The position numbers were made by a program, and so were the translations under genes. Positions 24,017-33,607 of a DNA stretch of 33,607 nt are shown here, one piece after another (within the stretch, counting starts at the first letter, position 1; each line of letters starts with the position of its first letter). The notes under the pieces are model-generated. The model was not told where the DNA came from. It searched no databases and saw nothing but the letters and a program-made list of their open reading frames with translations. Location of the stretch: assembly GCA_030646695.1 (NCBI GenBank), contig JAUSLF010000038.1:1-33607 (forward strand), in the 5' to 3' direction. This DNA is from Nitrosomonadaceae bacterium (GTDB lineage: Bacteria > Pseudomonadota > Gammaproteobacteria > Burkholderiales > Nitrosomonadaceae).

Positions 24017-25171
24017 TTACTCCATCACTGGCGGCAACTGCGCGGCAAGTGCATTCTTCTCCTTGGTCGCCGCACCCAGCAATGCATAACCCAGCAGATT
24101 GCCTTCCACGTCTTGAAACAGTGCTTTGACTCCGTCTTTGTCTTCTTCAGTTTTCCACTCGCCTTTCGCGCCAGCGTCAGGTGGTGACACTATGGTCGGG
24201 CAGGCCGGGGTCTTCACTAACACCGGCATGGCAGGGTAGCGTGCCAGGGTCGGGGTGCCGGCAAGCGTCGCCGCAAGGGCGCGGGCGGCGTGCATGATTG
24301 GCATGACGAACGGTAGCACCCTGCCCGCCACCTCCGCGCAGTCGCCCAGCGCATAAATATCCGCATCCTGGGTTTGCAATGACCGCTCCACCATGATACC
24401 GCGATTGACTCCGATACCGGCTGCTTCAGCCAGAGCGATGCGTGGGCGCAGCCCCACCGCCGACAGCACGATGTCTGTCTCCATGGTTTCACCGCTGGCA
24501 AGAGTCAGATGCAAGCGCTCATCCACGCGCTCCACGCGCTGGGTAGAAGTGCCCAAGTGAAAAACCACACCGGCAGCCTCCAGCCTGCTCTGCAGGAAGG
24601 CACCGCCAGCCTGCGGCAGGAATCGGCCCAAAGGCCAGGTGCTGATGTCGATCACGTGCACCCGATAGCCCGCTATGGCCAAGTCGTTGGCAAATTCACA
24701 GCCGATCAGCCCGGCACCGAGAATGACCACTTCCTTTTTTCCTGCCAGCGCATCACGGAAACGACGGTAATCATCGAGATCGTTCACTGACAATATCGCT
24801 TCCGTCCCATCGCCTTCCAGTGGCAAGCGTATCGGATCGGCACCCAAAGCCAGAACAAGCTGGCTGTAGGATAGTTTCTCCCCATCCTGCAAGACCAGGG
24901 TATTGCTTGATCGTTCGATAGCCATCACCCGGCTATGCGGGCGTATCGTTATTTTCAGTTGTTCGGCCATTTTCACCGCATCGGCATTCAGTATGGATTC
25001 GGGTGACTTACCCGTAGCCAAGGCGTTCGACAGCATCGGCTTGGAGTAAAATCCGCCATGATCTACAGAAAGGATCAGGACGGGTGTTTCAGCGTCCAAT
25101 TTACGAAACTCACGCGCCACGGTGTAGCCCGCAAGCCCGCTACCGACAATAACCACAGGCTGTCGGCTCAT
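24017..25171 (-). CDS. FAD-dependent rubredoxin-NAD(+) reductase
   Basis: The 384-residue flavoprotein, from ATG 25171 with GAGG 8 bp before it, has two Rossmann folds: V-V-I-V-G-S-G-L-A-G (FAD, about 6-15) and V-V-I-L-G-A-G-L-I-G (NAD(P)H, about 147-156), plus D-I-Y-A-L-G-D-C-A-E for the FAD ribityl contact. The size and end fit the AlkT/RubB/NorW type reductases. Only two bases separate it from the rubredoxin gene upstream, so electron flow from NADH through this enzyme to that rubredoxin is very likely. The final acceptor (oxygen, peroxide, nitric oxide or an oxygenase) is not in the window. Confidence 0.9.
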   Translation of the reverse strand: MSRQPVVIVGSGLAGYTVAREFRKLDAETPVLILSVDHGGFYSKPMLSNALATGKSPESILNADAVKMAEQLKITIRPHSRVMAIERSSNTLVLQDGEKLSYSQLVLALGADPIRLPLEGDGTEAILSVNDLDDYRRFRDALAGKKEVVILGAGLIGCEFANDLAIAGYRVHVIDISTWPLGRFLPQAGGAFLQSRLEAAGVVFHLGTSTQRVERVDERLHLTLASGETMETDIVLSAVGLRPRIALAEAAGIGVNRGIMVERSLQTQDADIYALGDCAEVAGRVLPFVMPIMHAARALAATLAGTPTLARYPAMPVLVKTPACPTIVSPPDAGAKGEWKTEEDKDGVKALFQDVEGNLLGYALLGAATKEKNALAAQLPPVME

Positions 25172-25173
25172 AC

Positions 25174-25338
25174 TCAAACCTCTACCATTTCGAAATCTGC
25201 CTTGATCACAGCGCACTCAGGACAGACCCAATCCTCCGGAATATCCTCCCAGCGGGTGCCGGCTGCAATGCCATGCTCCGGATCGCCGACTGCTTCGTCG
25301 TAGATGTGACCACACACACCACATTGAAATTTTCTCAT
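25174..25338 (-). CDS. rubA: Rubredoxin
   Basis: The protein has 54 residues, starting [10 protein letters not shown] and ending E-M-V-E-V. The four iron ligands are Cys6, Cys9, Cys39 and Cys42 in C-x-x-C-G and C-P-x-C-x patterns, and the aromatic core residues (Tyr13, Trp30, Trp37) are in place. It carries one electron on a single Fe(Cys)4 centre. GAGGGA lies 6 bp before the ATG. The stop is 2 bp before the rubredoxin reductase gene, so both form one transcript. The gene symbol is by family, not by a specific orthologue. It is short but clear-cut. Confidence 0.95.
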   Translation of the reverse strand: MRKFQCGVCGHIYDEAVGDPEHGIAAGTRWEDIPEDWVCPECAVIKADFEMVEV

Positions 25339-25351
25339 CCCGATTCCCTCG

Positions 25352-25379
25352 TTGACATTGACCCGGTGAATGATAAATT
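25352..25379 (+). promoter_or_regulatory. Candidate promoter toward garR-glcDEF
   Basis: A perfect TTGACA at 25352-25357 is followed after 16 bp by TAAATT at 25374-25379. It points to the glycolate operon, leaving a leader of almost 200 bases before garR at 25581. The remaining part of the divergent gap (to 25580) shows no further recognisable feature. Confidence 0.3.
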
Positions 25380-25580
25380 ATTTCGATTCATTTTGGCCGA
25401 AATTGCACAACTTACGCATAACAGCGTATTACGTGGGGTTTCCGGCACTTCATACATGAGAGGCTGCTAAGGTTTTCACCCAGATGACCAAGGCTTGCCG
25501 TTAAAATGCCACAATACTGGGCCGCATCAACGTGATGCAGGTGAAATGGCCGACGTAGTGTTTTTCTGGAGAATGCAGGC

Positions 25581-26462
25581 ATGGCGAAAATTGGTTTCAT
25601 CGGTCTTGGTATCATGGGGAAACCCATGGCTGGAAATCTTATCAGGGGCGGACATACGCTGTTCTTGCATTCCCGCAGTGGCGTACCGACAGAGTTGGTC
25701 AAGCAGAGCGGCAAGGCTTGTTCCTCACCCAGAGAAGTGGCACAAAACGCCGACATCATCATCACCATGCTGCCAGATACCCCGGATGTGGAAAGCGTAC
25801 TGTTTGGTGAGAACGGCGTAGCGCAAGGATTGAGCGGAGGCAAGACCGTGGTGGACATGAGCTCCATTTCTCCCATCGAAACCAGAAGATTCGCTGCCAG
25901 CATCAGCCGACTCGGCTGTGATTATGCGGACGCACCGGTATCGGGGGGTGAGGTGGGTGCAAACAATGCAACGCTGACCATTATGGTAGGTGCCGCGGAA
26001 ATGGTGTTTGAAAAATTGAGGCCCGTTTTTGAATTGATGGGCAAGAGCGTTACCTTGATAGGCAGCAATGGCGCTGGCCAGACCTGCAAAATTGCCAATC
26101 AGATCATAGTCGCGCTCACTATCGAAGCAGTGGGGGAGGCGTTACTGTTTGCTTCCAAGGCCGGGGCCGACCCGGTCAAGGTGCGCCAGGCTTTGCTGGG
26201 CGGATTTGCTTCATCGCGCGTCCTGGAGATCCACGGCGAGCGTATGATCAAACGCGCATTCGATCCGGGGTTCCGTATCGAACTGCATCAGAAAGATTTG
26301 AATCTTGCACTTTCCGGCGCGCAAGCGCTGGGAATAAGCCTGCCCAACACCGCCGCCACCCAGGAACTGCTTAACACTTGCATCGCTCACGGTGGCGCCA
26401 AATGGGATAGTTCAGCAATGGTGCGCGCATTAGAAAGACTGGCGAACCACGAAATTCAGTAA
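25581..26462 (+). CDS. garR: Tartronate semialdehyde (2-hydroxy-3-oxopropionate) reductase
   Basis: The protein has 293 residues and belongs to the beta-hydroxyacid dehydrogenases. The NAD(P)-binding loop is G-F-I-G-L-G-I-M-G-K-P-M (5-16), the substrate-binding motif D-A-P-V-S-G-G-E-V-G-A lies near 117-127, and the catalytic Lys is in G-Q-T-C-K-I-A-N-Q (about 167-175). It reduces tartronate semialdehyde to glycerate. GGAG lies 9 bp before the ATG. glcD follows after 8 bp, so in this operon it would act after glycolate oxidation and glyoxylate carboligase (not in the window). GlxR and 3-hydroxyisobutyrate dehydrogenase are close relatives; context favours GarR/GlxR. Confidence 0.85.
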   Translation: MAKIGFIGLGIMGKPMAGNLIRGGHTLFLHSRSGVPTELVKQSGKACSSPREVAQNADIIITMLPDTPDVESVLFGENGVAQGLSGGKTVVDMSSISPIETRRFAASISRLGCDYADAPVSGGEVGANNATLTIMVGAAEMVFEKLRPVFELMGKSVTLIGSNGAGQTCKIANQIIVALTIEAVGEALLFASKAGADPVKVRQALLGGFASSRVLEIHGERMIKRAFDPGFRIELHQKDLNLALSGAQALGISLPNTAATQELLNTCIAHGGAKWDSSAMVRALERLANHEIQ

Positions 26463-26470
26463 CCCCCATC

Positions 26471-27925
26471 ATGCATCCTCTCGAACTCGTCGCCGATCTA
26501 CGCACCTTTCTGCCACCTGAAGCGGTGCTGTATGAGAGCGAAGACTTGAAACCCTATGAGTGCGATGGTTTATCAGCGTATCGACAGACGCCAATGATCG
26601 TGGCGCTGCCGCAAACCGAAGATGAAGTCGTCAGGATTCTGCAGATTTGTCATATGTCGAAAACCCCAGTAGTTGCGCGGGGTGCAGGTACCGGTCTGTC
26701 CGGCGGCGCATTGCCCCATGCGTCCGGTGTCTTGCTGTCACTTGCCAAACTGAAACGAATACTCAAAGTCGATCCAATAGCACGCACCGCACGGGTACAG
26801 CCGGGTGTACGCAACCTTGCCATCAGTGAAGCGGCAGCACCCTATGGCCTGTATTACGCACCCGATCCTTCCTCGCAAATCGCCTGTTCAATCGGCGGCA
26901 ACGTGGCGGAGAACTCAGGGGGGGTGCATTGTCTGAAATATGGACTCACCGTGCACAATATCCTCCAATTGCGGGTGGTGACCATGGCTGGCGAGAGTCT
27001 TGAAATCGGCGGTGCTGGCCTGGATGCCCCTGGGTACGATCTGCTGGCGCTCATGACTGGCAGTGAAGGCATGCTGGGCATCGTGACCGAGATCACCGTG
27101 AAACTCACCCCCAGTGCGGAAAAGGCCCAAGTGGTCATGGCCGCCTTCGATGACATCCGCAAGGCAGGTAATGCAGTGGCAAATGTAATCGGCGCCGGCA
27201 TCATTCCCGCCGGCATGGAGATGATGGACAAAATTGCCACCCGTGCAGTGGAAGAGTACGTCCATGTCGGCTACAACCTCGAGGCGGCGGCAATCCTGTT
27301 GTGCGAAGCCGATGGCACGGCAGAGGAAGTGGCGGACGAAATCCGGCGCATTGATGAGATCATGCGACAAAGTGGCGCCATTGAAATCAGAACCTCCCGC
27401 GATGAAACCGAGCGGCTCAGATTCTGGGCTGGGCGTAAAGCTGCGTTTCCGGCGGCAGGACGCGTTTCACCGGATTATTACTGCATGGATGGCACCATTC
27501 CACGCAAGAATCTGGCGCGCGTACTGGGCGGTATTGAAAGACTCTCCACAGAATACGGCCTGCGCTGCATGAATGTATTTCACGCTGGCGACGGCAATTT
27601 GCATCCGCTGATTCTGTACGATGCCAACCAGCCCGGAGAACCGGAGAAGACCGAAGAGTTTGGCGCAAAAATACTGGAAATGTGCATCGAGGCTGGCGGA
27701 ACCATCACCGGTGAGCATGGCGTCGGCATCGAGAAAATCAACCAGATGTGTTCACAGTTCAGCAGCAGGGAGCTGAAAATATTTCATGCGGTAAAAGCGG
27801 TTTTCGATCCCGAGGGTTTGCTGAATCCCGGCAAAGCTGTGCCAACACTGCGCCGCTGTGCGGAACATGGCGCGATGCACGTGCATCGCGGCGAGGAAAA
27901 GTTTCCGGGGTTACCGAGATTCTGA
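26471..27925 (+). CDS. glcD: Glycolate oxidase FAD subunit GlcD
   Basis: GlcD is the catalytic FAD subunit of the GlcDEF complex, which oxidises glycolate to glyoxylate and passes electrons to the respiratory chain. The 484 residues (499 in E. coli) show the PCMH-type FAD-binding stretch A-R-G-A-G-T-G-L-S-G-G-A-L-P (about 72-85), D-P-S-S-Q-I-A-C-S-I-G-G-N-V-A-E-N-S-G-G, and the C-terminal substrate cap with F-H-A-G-D-G-N-L-H-P and G-E-H-G-V-G, both typical of this family. D-lactate dehydrogenases are similar, but the three-subunit arrangement with glcE and glcF after it settles the call. It lies 8 bp after garR. Confidence 0.93.
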   Translation: MHPLELVADLRTFLPPEAVLYESEDLKPYECDGLSAYRQTPMIVALPQTEDEVVRILQICHMSKTPVVARGAGTGLSGGALPHASGVLLSLAKLKRILKVDPIARTARVQPGVRNLAISEAAAPYGLYYAPDPSSQIACSIGGNVAENSGGVHCLKYGLTVHNILQLRVVTMAGESLEIGGAGLDAPGYDLLALMTGSEGMLGIVTEITVKLTPSAEKAQVVMAAFDDIRKAGNAVANVIGAGIIPAGMEMMDKIATRAVEEYVHVGYNLEAAAILLCEADGTAEEVADEIRRIDEIMRQSGAIEIRTSRDETERLRFWAGRKAAFPAAGRVSPDYYCMDGTIPRKNLARVLGGIERLSTEYGLRCMNVFHAGDGNLHPLILYDANQPGEPEKTEEFGAKILEMCIEAGGTITGEHGVGIEKINQMCSQFSSRELKIFHAVKAVFDPEGLLNPGKAVPTLRRCAEHGAMHVHRGEEKFPGLPRF

Positions 27926-27966
27926 ACGGCTGATTGAGCTGCATCCCTCGCGAGCCCATAAAATTC

Positions 27967-29040
27967 ATGCAAAACATCATCGACCAATTTGCCGACACCA
28001 TTCGTACTGCCGCCGAACGTAAAGCACCGTTACGCATATGCGGTGGAGGCAGCAAGGAGTTTTATGGCAACCGTATTGTTGGGCAAAGCATCGACATGCT
28101 TGATGTCACGGCTTACAGCGGTATCGTCGATTACGAACCGACCGAACTGGTGATCACTGCTCGCACCGGTACCCGTCTGGCTGATCTGGAGGCGGAATTA
28201 TATGGGCAGCGCCAAATACTGGCTTTCGAGCCGCCGCATTTTGGCGCTACTACCACGCTCGGTGGATGTGTTGCCACCGGGTTGTCTGGTCCGCGCCGGG
28301 CATCCGTCGGCGCAGTCCGCGACTTTGTGCTGGGCGTGCGCATGCTCGACGGCAGGGGAGATGATTTGCATTTCGGCGGACAGGTAATGAAAAATGTCGC
28401 AGGTTACGATATTTCGCGTTTGGTGACAGGTTCGATGGGAACACTGGGTTTGTTGCTGGAGGTTTCACTCAAAGTGCTACCGTTGCCGCCAATGGAAATG
28501 ACGCTAAGCCTGCAGATGAAAGAAGCTGAAGCGATCGAAAAGATGAATCTATGGGCAGGCAAACCGCTGCCGATTTCCGCAACCTGTTTTTGCAATGACG
28601 CGCTCACTCTGCGACTTTCCGGAACCGAAGCCGCGGTGCGGGCGGCTCACGCGAAACTGGGCGGTGAGAAAGTGGCTGAGGGTACGGCTTTCTGGCAATC
28701 GGTGCGTGAACAGACCCATATATTTTTTCAGCCGGGCAAGTCACTATGGCGCTTGTCCATAAAATCGACTACACCGCCGCTATCTTTACCGGGGCAACAA
28801 TTGATTGAGTGGGGAGCGGCGTTGCGTTGGCTGATAAGCGATGCTGAGGTGACTGCAGAGACTGTGCGCGCAGTGGCAGCGACCGCAGGTGGCCATGCCA
28901 CCCTGTTTCGCAGTGGCGAATCATCTGTGGCCGCATTTCATCCGCTCGCACCGGAGATGATGGCTATCCACCGGTGCCTGAAGGAAAAATTTGACCCTAT
29001 GGGAATACTCAATCCCGGCAGGATGTATCCGGAGCTATAA
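27967..29040 (+). CDS. glcE: Glycolate oxidase subunit GlcE
   Basis: GlcE is the second, shorter FAD-binding subunit of glycolate oxidase. The ATG at 27967 gives 357 residues, like E. coli GlcE (350); a TTG at 27934 in frame would add 11 residues without support. The FAD domain shows R-I-C-G-G-G-S-K (about 23-30), R-T-G-T-R-L-A-D-L-E, F-G-A-T-T-T-L-G-G-C-V-A-T-G-L-S-G-P and V-M-K-N-V-A-G-Y-D-I-S-R-L. The end D-P-M-G-I-L-N-P-G-R-M is typical. It follows glcD by 41 bp and precedes glcF by 3 bp. Confidence 0.93.
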   Translation: MQNIIDQFADTIRTAAERKAPLRICGGGSKEFYGNRIVGQSIDMLDVTAYSGIVDYEPTELVITARTGTRLADLEAELYGQRQILAFEPPHFGATTTLGGCVATGLSGPRRASVGAVRDFVLGVRMLDGRGDDLHFGGQVMKNVAGYDISRLVTGSMGTLGLLLEVSLKVLPLPPMEMTLSLQMKEAEAIEKMNLWAGKPLPISATCFCNDALTLRLSGTEAAVRAAHAKLGGEKVAEGTAFWQSVREQTHIFFQPGKSLWRLSIKSTTPPLSLPGQQLIEWGAALRWLISDAEVTAETVRAVAATAGGHATLFRSGESSVAAFHPLAPEMMAIHRCLKEKFDPMGILNPGRMYPEL

Positions 29041-29043
29041 AGC

Positions 29044-30321
29044 ATGCAAACCAATCTCGCCGATTTCATCAAAAATTCCCCGGAGGGACAAGAAGCCGAG
29101 GCGATATTGCGTGCCTGTGTGCACTGCGGCTTCTGTCTGTCCACCTGTCCAACCTATCAGTTGCTGGGTGATGAACTGGATAGTCCACGCGGCCGCATTT
29201 ATCTGATTAAGCAGGTGCTGGAAGGTCAACCGGTCACGCAGAAAACTCAGTTACATCTGGATCGCTGCCTCACTTGCCGCGCCTGTGAAACAGTTTGTCC
29301 ATCCGGTGTGCGCTATGGCCGGCTGGTGGATATCGGTCGCGGTATTGTCGAAAAACAGGTGGGGCGCAGTATGGGAGCCAGCGTCATGAGATATGCATTG
29401 CGCCGGACATTACCTAATTCTGGTGTATTCGCATCGCTGCTCAAACTGGGAAGGCTTGTCCGTCCATTGCTGCCGGGCAAACTCAAACTCTCGGTACCGC
29501 CAGCCGCGCTCACTGCGGGAACGTGGCCTGCGGCACGGCACACACGCACAATGCTGGTGCTGGATGGCTGTGTGCAACCGGTGCTGGCGCCGAATATCAA
29601 CAGCGCCGCCGCACGTGTGCTGGACAAGCTCGGCATATCGCTGGTCAAGGCGGAAAATGCGGGATGCTGCGGTGCGGTTTCGTATCATCTCAACGCCCAA
29701 CAGGAAGGATTGGATCACATGCGTCGCAATGTGGATGCCTGGTGGCCGTACGTGGAAAATAAAGCGGGCAATGGCGCCAGGCATGGGGTGGAAGCTATCG
29801 TCATGACTGCCAGCGGGTGCGGCGTGACGGTGAAGGAATACGGATATCTGCTGAGGTATGATCCGGTGTATGCGGAAAAAGCAGCGCGCATTTCGGAACT
29901 GACCAGGGATATCAGTGAAATACTCGCTACCGAGATGGGTAAGGGAACATCCCTCTTTAGCAACTCGACGCTCAATACTAAAAAATCAAAATTGTCTTTC
30001 CATTCCCCTTGTACCCTGCAACATGGCATGCAAGTTCGCGACGTAGTGGAAAAAATTCTGGTCACTGCAGGCTTTGAATTGACTGCCGTTCCAGACGCTC
30101 ATCTGTGCTGCGGATCAGCGGGCACCTATTCCATCCTGCAACCCGAACTGTCACAGCAACTGCTGAAAAATAAGCTGACAGCGCTGGAATCTGACAATCC
30201 GTCCCAGATCGTTACCGCCAATATCGGCTGTCTCATGCACTTGCAAAGTGGGACACTGCTACCGGTCAAACATTGGATCGAGGTGCTGAATGAAAGAGTC
30301 GAGAAGCTTGAAAGGGCATGA
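29044..30321 (+). CDS. glcF: Glycolate oxidase iron-sulfur subunit GlcF
   Basis: GlcF carries electrons from the flavin subunits to the quinone pool. The 425 residues (407 in E. coli) hold two 4Fe-4S sites: Cys25, 28, 31, 35 (C-V-H-C-G-F-C-L-S-T-C-P) and Cys75, 78, 81, 85 (C-L-T-C-R-A-C-E-T-V-C-P). Two CCG domains follow, with N-A-G-C-C-G-A-V-S-Y-H and H-L-C-C-G-S-A-G-T-Y, which in related proteins bind further cofactors. It starts 3 bp after glcE and closes the operon. A small hairpin downstream (30381-30397) may end the transcript. Confidence 0.94.
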   Translation: MQTNLADFIKNSPEGQEAEAILRACVHCGFCLSTCPTYQLLGDELDSPRGRIYLIKQVLEGQPVTQKTQLHLDRCLTCRACETVCPSGVRYGRLVDIGRGIVEKQVGRSMGASVMRYALRRTLPNSGVFASLLKLGRLVRPLLPGKLKLSVPPAALTAGTWPAARHTRTMLVLDGCVQPVLAPNINSAAARVLDKLGISLVKAENAGCCGAVSYHLNAQQEGLDHMRRNVDAWWPYVENKAGNGARHGVEAIVMTASGCGVTVKEYGYLLRYDPVYAEKAARISELTRDISEILATEMGKGTSLFSNSTLNTKKSKLSFHSPCTLQHGMQVRDVVEKILVTAGFELTAVPDAHLCCGSAGTYSILQPELSQQLLKNKLTALESDNPSQIVTANIGCLMHLQSGTLLPVKHWIEVLNERVEKLERA

Positions 30322-30380
30322 GAAATGCATACACCCGGTAATACTGTGAAACCGGATTCTCTAGTGGCCTTGCACGAACC

Positions 30381-30397
30381 CTGCTCTTGGCGAGCAG
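30381..30397 (+). terminator. Weak hairpin after glcF
   Basis: CTGCTC (30381-30386) pairs with GAGCAG (30392-30397) around TTGGC, and a run of five T (30406-30410) follows 8 bases later. The stem is short and the T run is not adjacent, so it is at best a weak terminator of the glycolate operon. Confidence 0.25.
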
Positions 30398-30405
30398 AGT
30401 ATTAC

Positions 30406-30434
30406 TTTTTGCCACCGGTTTAACCCTATATAAT
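30406..30434 (+). promoter_or_regulatory. Candidate ftsK promoter
   Basis: A perfect TATAAT lies at 30429-30434, 38 bp before the ftsK start. Seventeen bases upstream is TTTTTG (30406-30411), a poor -35. It is the only promoter-like signal in the glcF-ftsK gap. Confidence 0.35.
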
Positions 30435-30472
30435 CAGACCTTTTCCCCTGATCCAATGTTTCAATTCCATTC

Positions 30473-32773
30473 ATGAGTTTTGTCAATAAGGCGATGGCGA
30501 AAAAGCCGGACCCTAACCCCTTGCCGCCCAAGATCATCAGGCTGCTGCGCGAATCCAGCGGACTCGCGTTGCTCGGTGTCGCGCTTTATCTGGTACTCAT
30601 ATTTTATGGCTATGACCGCACTGATCCTGCCTGGTCGCACAGTGGCAGCGGCGGCCAAGTGCATAATGCCGGCGGGCGTGTAGGTGCATGGCTGGTGGAT
30701 TTATTGCTGTCTCTATTCGGAATCTCGGCATGGTGGTGGGCACTGTTTTTCCTCTATCTGGCATCATGGAATTACCGCCGCATCGATATCGCCGGAATAT
30801 TCGATCGACGCCCGTTATTTGTTTCAGCTGCTGGTTTTATCGCACTGCTGGCCGCCAGCAGTGGTTTTGAAGCGCTACGACTCTACACGCTCAAAGCGCT
30901 GCTGCCGCAGGCACCAGGCGGAATGCTGGGGGAGATAGTCGGCAATAACCTGTCGCAGGCGCTTGGTTTCACTGGCGCAACCCTAGCGTTGATAATATCA
31001 ATCGCGATTGGTTTCAGCCTGTTCACTGGCTTATCGTGGCTGCGCTTCATCGAGAAACTGGGTGGCACGATTGAAGGTAGTTTTTTCTTCATCAGACATC
31101 GTTGGCAAAGCTGGCAGGATCGTCGTGCAGGGATGACCTCTGCAATCAAGCGTGAAGAGTTGGTCGGGGTCGGGAAAAAACGCTTTGAGGAGTATCCGCC
31201 GCTGCATATTGAACCCGCAGCCGCCGCAATCTCCAAGTCACAACGCGTCAGCAAAGAAAAACAGACGCCATTGTTTGGTGATCTGCCCGATTCGCCCTTG
31301 CCGCCGTTACATCTGCTGGATGAGCCGGTAAAAGATGTGGAAATACTGTCAACGGACACGCTTGAGTTCACCTCGCGGCTGATCGAACGCAAACTGATCA
31401 ATTTTGGCGTGGAAGTTAAAGTAGTAGCAGCCTATCCCGGCCCGGTCATTACCCGCTACGAGATTGAGCCTGCCGTAGGCGTGAAGGGCAACCAGATTAT
31501 CAACCTGGTGAAAGACCTGGCACGGGCGCTATCGGTGGTGAGCATACGCATGGTCGAAACCATTCCCGGCAAGACTACCATGGGACTGGAAATTCCCAAT
31601 CCCAAGCGGCAGGTGGTCCGCCTGCTGGAAATTCTCAGCTCGCAGGCTTACGCCGACATGGCATCGCCGTTGACTATAGCGCTGGGTAAAGACATCGGCG
31701 GACATCCGGTGGTGGCTGATCTGGGAAGAATGCCGCATGTGCTGGTGGCGGGGACGACTGGCTCGGGCAAGTCGGTAGCAATCAACGCGATGATCCTGAG
31801 TCTCATCTATAAAGCGACCCCTGAACAGGTGCGCTTGATTCTGGTGGATCCGAAAATGCTGGAGCTGTCAGTATATGAAGGCATTCCACATCTGCTGGCA
31901 CCAGTGGTGACTGACATGCGGCAGGCAGCAAGTGCGCTGCGCTGGTGTGTTGCAGAGATGGACCGACGATACAAGCTGATGTCGTCGCTGGGTGTGCGTA
32001 ATCTTGGTGGCTATAACCAAAAAATCCGTGATGCGATCAAGAACGAACAACCTCTTACCAACCCGTTCAGCCTGACACCCGATACTCCGGAGCCGCTGGC
32101 GGAAATGCCACTGATTGTGGTGGTGATCGATGAATTGGCGGATTTGATGATGGTGGTGGGGAAGAAAGTCGAACAACTGATCGCCAGACTTGCGCAGAAG
32201 GCCCGCGCCGCAGGAGTGCATCTATTACTTGCCACCCAGCGGCCTTCGGTGGACGTCATTACCGGCCTCATCAAAGCCAACATTCCGACACGGGTCGCAT
32301 TTCAGGTGTCCAGCAAGGTGGACTCGCGCACCATACTCGATCAGATGGGAGCCGAAGCCCTGCTGGGCCAGGGCGACATGCTTTATCTGCCGCCCGGCAG
32401 CGGTTACCCGCAACGAGTGCATGGCGCTTTTGTCGCCGATCAGGAGGTGCACCGGGTAGTGCAATATCTCAAGGAGCACGGTGAACCGCGCTATGTGGAC
32501 GGTGTGCTTGACTCAACTGAAGAAGAAAACGATGCAAGTGAAAGTGGCAGTTCAGTCATGCAGGAAGGCAGTGAAGCTGATCCGCTCTACGATGAAGCGG
32601 TTGCGCTAGTACTCAAATCGCGCCGCGCCTCGATCTCGCTGGTACAACGGCACCTGCGCATCGGTTATAACCGCGCAGCACGGTTGATCGAGGAAATGGA
32701 GCGCGCTGGCCTGGTTTCCACCATGCAAAGCAATGGCAACCGCGACGTGCTGGCGCCAGCACGCAGCGACTAG
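30473..32773 (+). CDS. ftsK: DNA translocase FtsK
   Basis: FtsK anchors at the division septum and pumps chromosome ends so that dif sites can be resolved by XerCD. The 766 residues are of the short type, without the very long E. coli linker. There are four or so membrane segments in the first 190 residues (for example 31-46 and about 72-97), a short linker, and the alpha/beta motor with Walker A G-T-T-G-S-G-K-S (427-434) and Walker [12 protein letters not shown] (547-557). The C-terminal gamma winged helix (about 700-760: [11 protein letters not shown] and N-R-A-A-R-L-I-E) reads KOPS-type sites. ATG 30494 is an alternative start. It converges on the rRNA operon. Confidence 0.95.
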   Translation: MSFVNKAMAKKPDPNPLPPKIIRLLRESSGLALLGVALYLVLIFYGYDRTDPAWSHSGSGGQVHNAGGRVGAWLVDLLLSLFGISAWWWALFFLYLASWNYRRIDIAGIFDRRPLFVSAAGFIALLAASSGFEALRLYTLKALLPQAPGGMLGEIVGNNLSQALGFTGATLALIISIAIGFSLFTGLSWLRFIEKLGGTIEGSFFFIRHRWQSWQDRRAGMTSAIKREELVGVGKKRFEEYPPLHIEPAAAAISKSQRVSKEKQTPLFGDLPDSPLPPLHLLDEPVKDVEILSTDTLEFTSRLIERKLINFGVEVKVVAAYPGPVITRYEIEPAVGVKGNQIINLVKDLARALSVVSIRMVETIPGKTTMGLEIPNPKRQVVRLLEILSSQAYADMASPLTIALGKDIGGHPVVADLGRMPHVLVAGTTGSGKSVAINAMILSLIYKATPEQVRLILVDPKMLELSVYEGIPHLLAPVVTDMRQAASALRWCVAEMDRRYKLMSSLGVRNLGGYNQKIRDAIKNEQPLTNPFSLTPDTPEPLAEMPLIVVVIDELADLMMVVGKKVEQLIARLAQKARAAGVHLLLATQRPSVDVITGLIKANIPTRVAFQVSSKVDSRTILDQMGAEALLGQGDMLYLPPGSGYPQRVHGAFVADQEVHRVVQYLKEHGEPRYVDGVLDSTEEENDASESGSSVMQEGSEADPLYDEAVALVLKSRRASISLVQRHLRIGYNRAARLIEEMERAGLVSTMQSNGNRDVLAPARSD

Positions 32774-32795
32774 ATAAGCTGGAACTCTCAAGCAT

Positions 32796-32829
<34 letters not shown>

Positions 32830-32838
32830 ATTGTAAGG

Positions 32839-32954
32839 TGCCTGGCGGTGACCTACTTTCACATGCGTAATGCACACTATCATCGGCGCAACTTCGTTTC
32901 ACGACCCTGTTCGGGATGGGAAGGGGTGGGTCCAAAGCGCTATGGCCGCCAAGC
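32839..32954 (-). rRNA. rrf: 5S ribosomal RNA
   Basis: On the minus strand it starts GCTTGGCGGCCATAGCG and ends GTCACCGCCAGGCA; the two ends pair. The inner part has the conserved C-C-C-A-T-C-C-C-G-A-A-C-A-G stretch and G-C-G-C-C-G-A-T-G-A-T-A-G-T-G-T. Length about 116 nt. It is the last gene of an rRNA operon entering from the right, directly before the shared terminator. Ends are judged by similarity to E. coli 5S and may be off by one or two bases. Confidence 0.93.
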
Positions 32955-33096
32955 GTAACTTTTAATCATGGCTGGTGACGGGAAAAACCAAGGACTGATA
33001 GATCCTTGCTGTCCTGCCGCAAGCCACAATCTGGAAGAAGTAAATCAGGGTGAGATTATATCAGGGCAAACACCATATACCTTGCTCAAGGTTATG

Positions 33097-33607
<511 letters not shown>

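Overview
The window reads as a chromosomal segment of a betaproteobacterium, most likely of the Nitrosomonadales (Nitrosospira- or Gallionella-like). This rests on protein style, on the gene set (PurT, SerB, Mfd, RecJ, FtsK, GlcDEF with a tartronate semialdehyde reductase, LuxI/LuxR) and on moderate G+C. No ammonia- or iron-oxidation gene is present, so the order is an inference and the genus is not decided.

Bases 1-7500 (+ strand): the tail of an IS110-family transposase is followed by a cell-envelope cluster. It holds an outer-membrane beta-barrel protein, two related secreted Asp-box beta-propellers that share unusual CECC and C-P-x-[HN] motifs, a TonB-dependent receptor and an Slp-family lipoprotein. 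A 15-bp palindrome occurs once before the barrel gene and twice, abutting, before the second propeller gene. Substrate and regulator are unknown; a metal or metal-chelate uptake or sensing system is a reasonable hypothesis.

Bases 7500-16300: mostly housekeeping. A small Gly/His-rich secreted protein and serB lie on the minus strand. A 240-bp MITE-like element with perfect 19-bp terminal inverted repeats follows, then purT and a small lipoprotein on the plus strand, then mfd and recJ on the minus strand.

Bases 16300-23400 (minus strand): a signalling island. In transcription order it holds luxR, a lux box overlapping a TTGACA -35 element, luxI, an overlapping receiver-like ORF, a response regulator, and a GAF-GAF-GGDEF-EAL protein. 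The last two are in one frame separated only by a TAG, and the EAL tail is frameshifted by one base; together they look like one broken REC-GAF-GAF-GGDEF-EAL gene. A membrane PAS-EAL protein whose catalytic Asp pair is lost follows. Quorum sensing and (decaying) c-di-GMP signalling are thus neighbours.

Bases 23500-25340 (minus strand): rubredoxin (54 aa), rubredoxin reductase and a DUF3565-DUF1971 fusion protein form a compact redox/stress operon.

Bases 25350-30320 (+ strand): garR/glxR-like reductase and glcD, glcE, glcF form a glycolate salvage operon, consistent with phosphoglycolate recycling in an autotroph. ftsK follows and converges on an rRNA operon (5S and the 3' part of 23S on the minus strand). 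A strong bidirectional terminator lies between them. No CRISPR array and no tRNA gene were seen.
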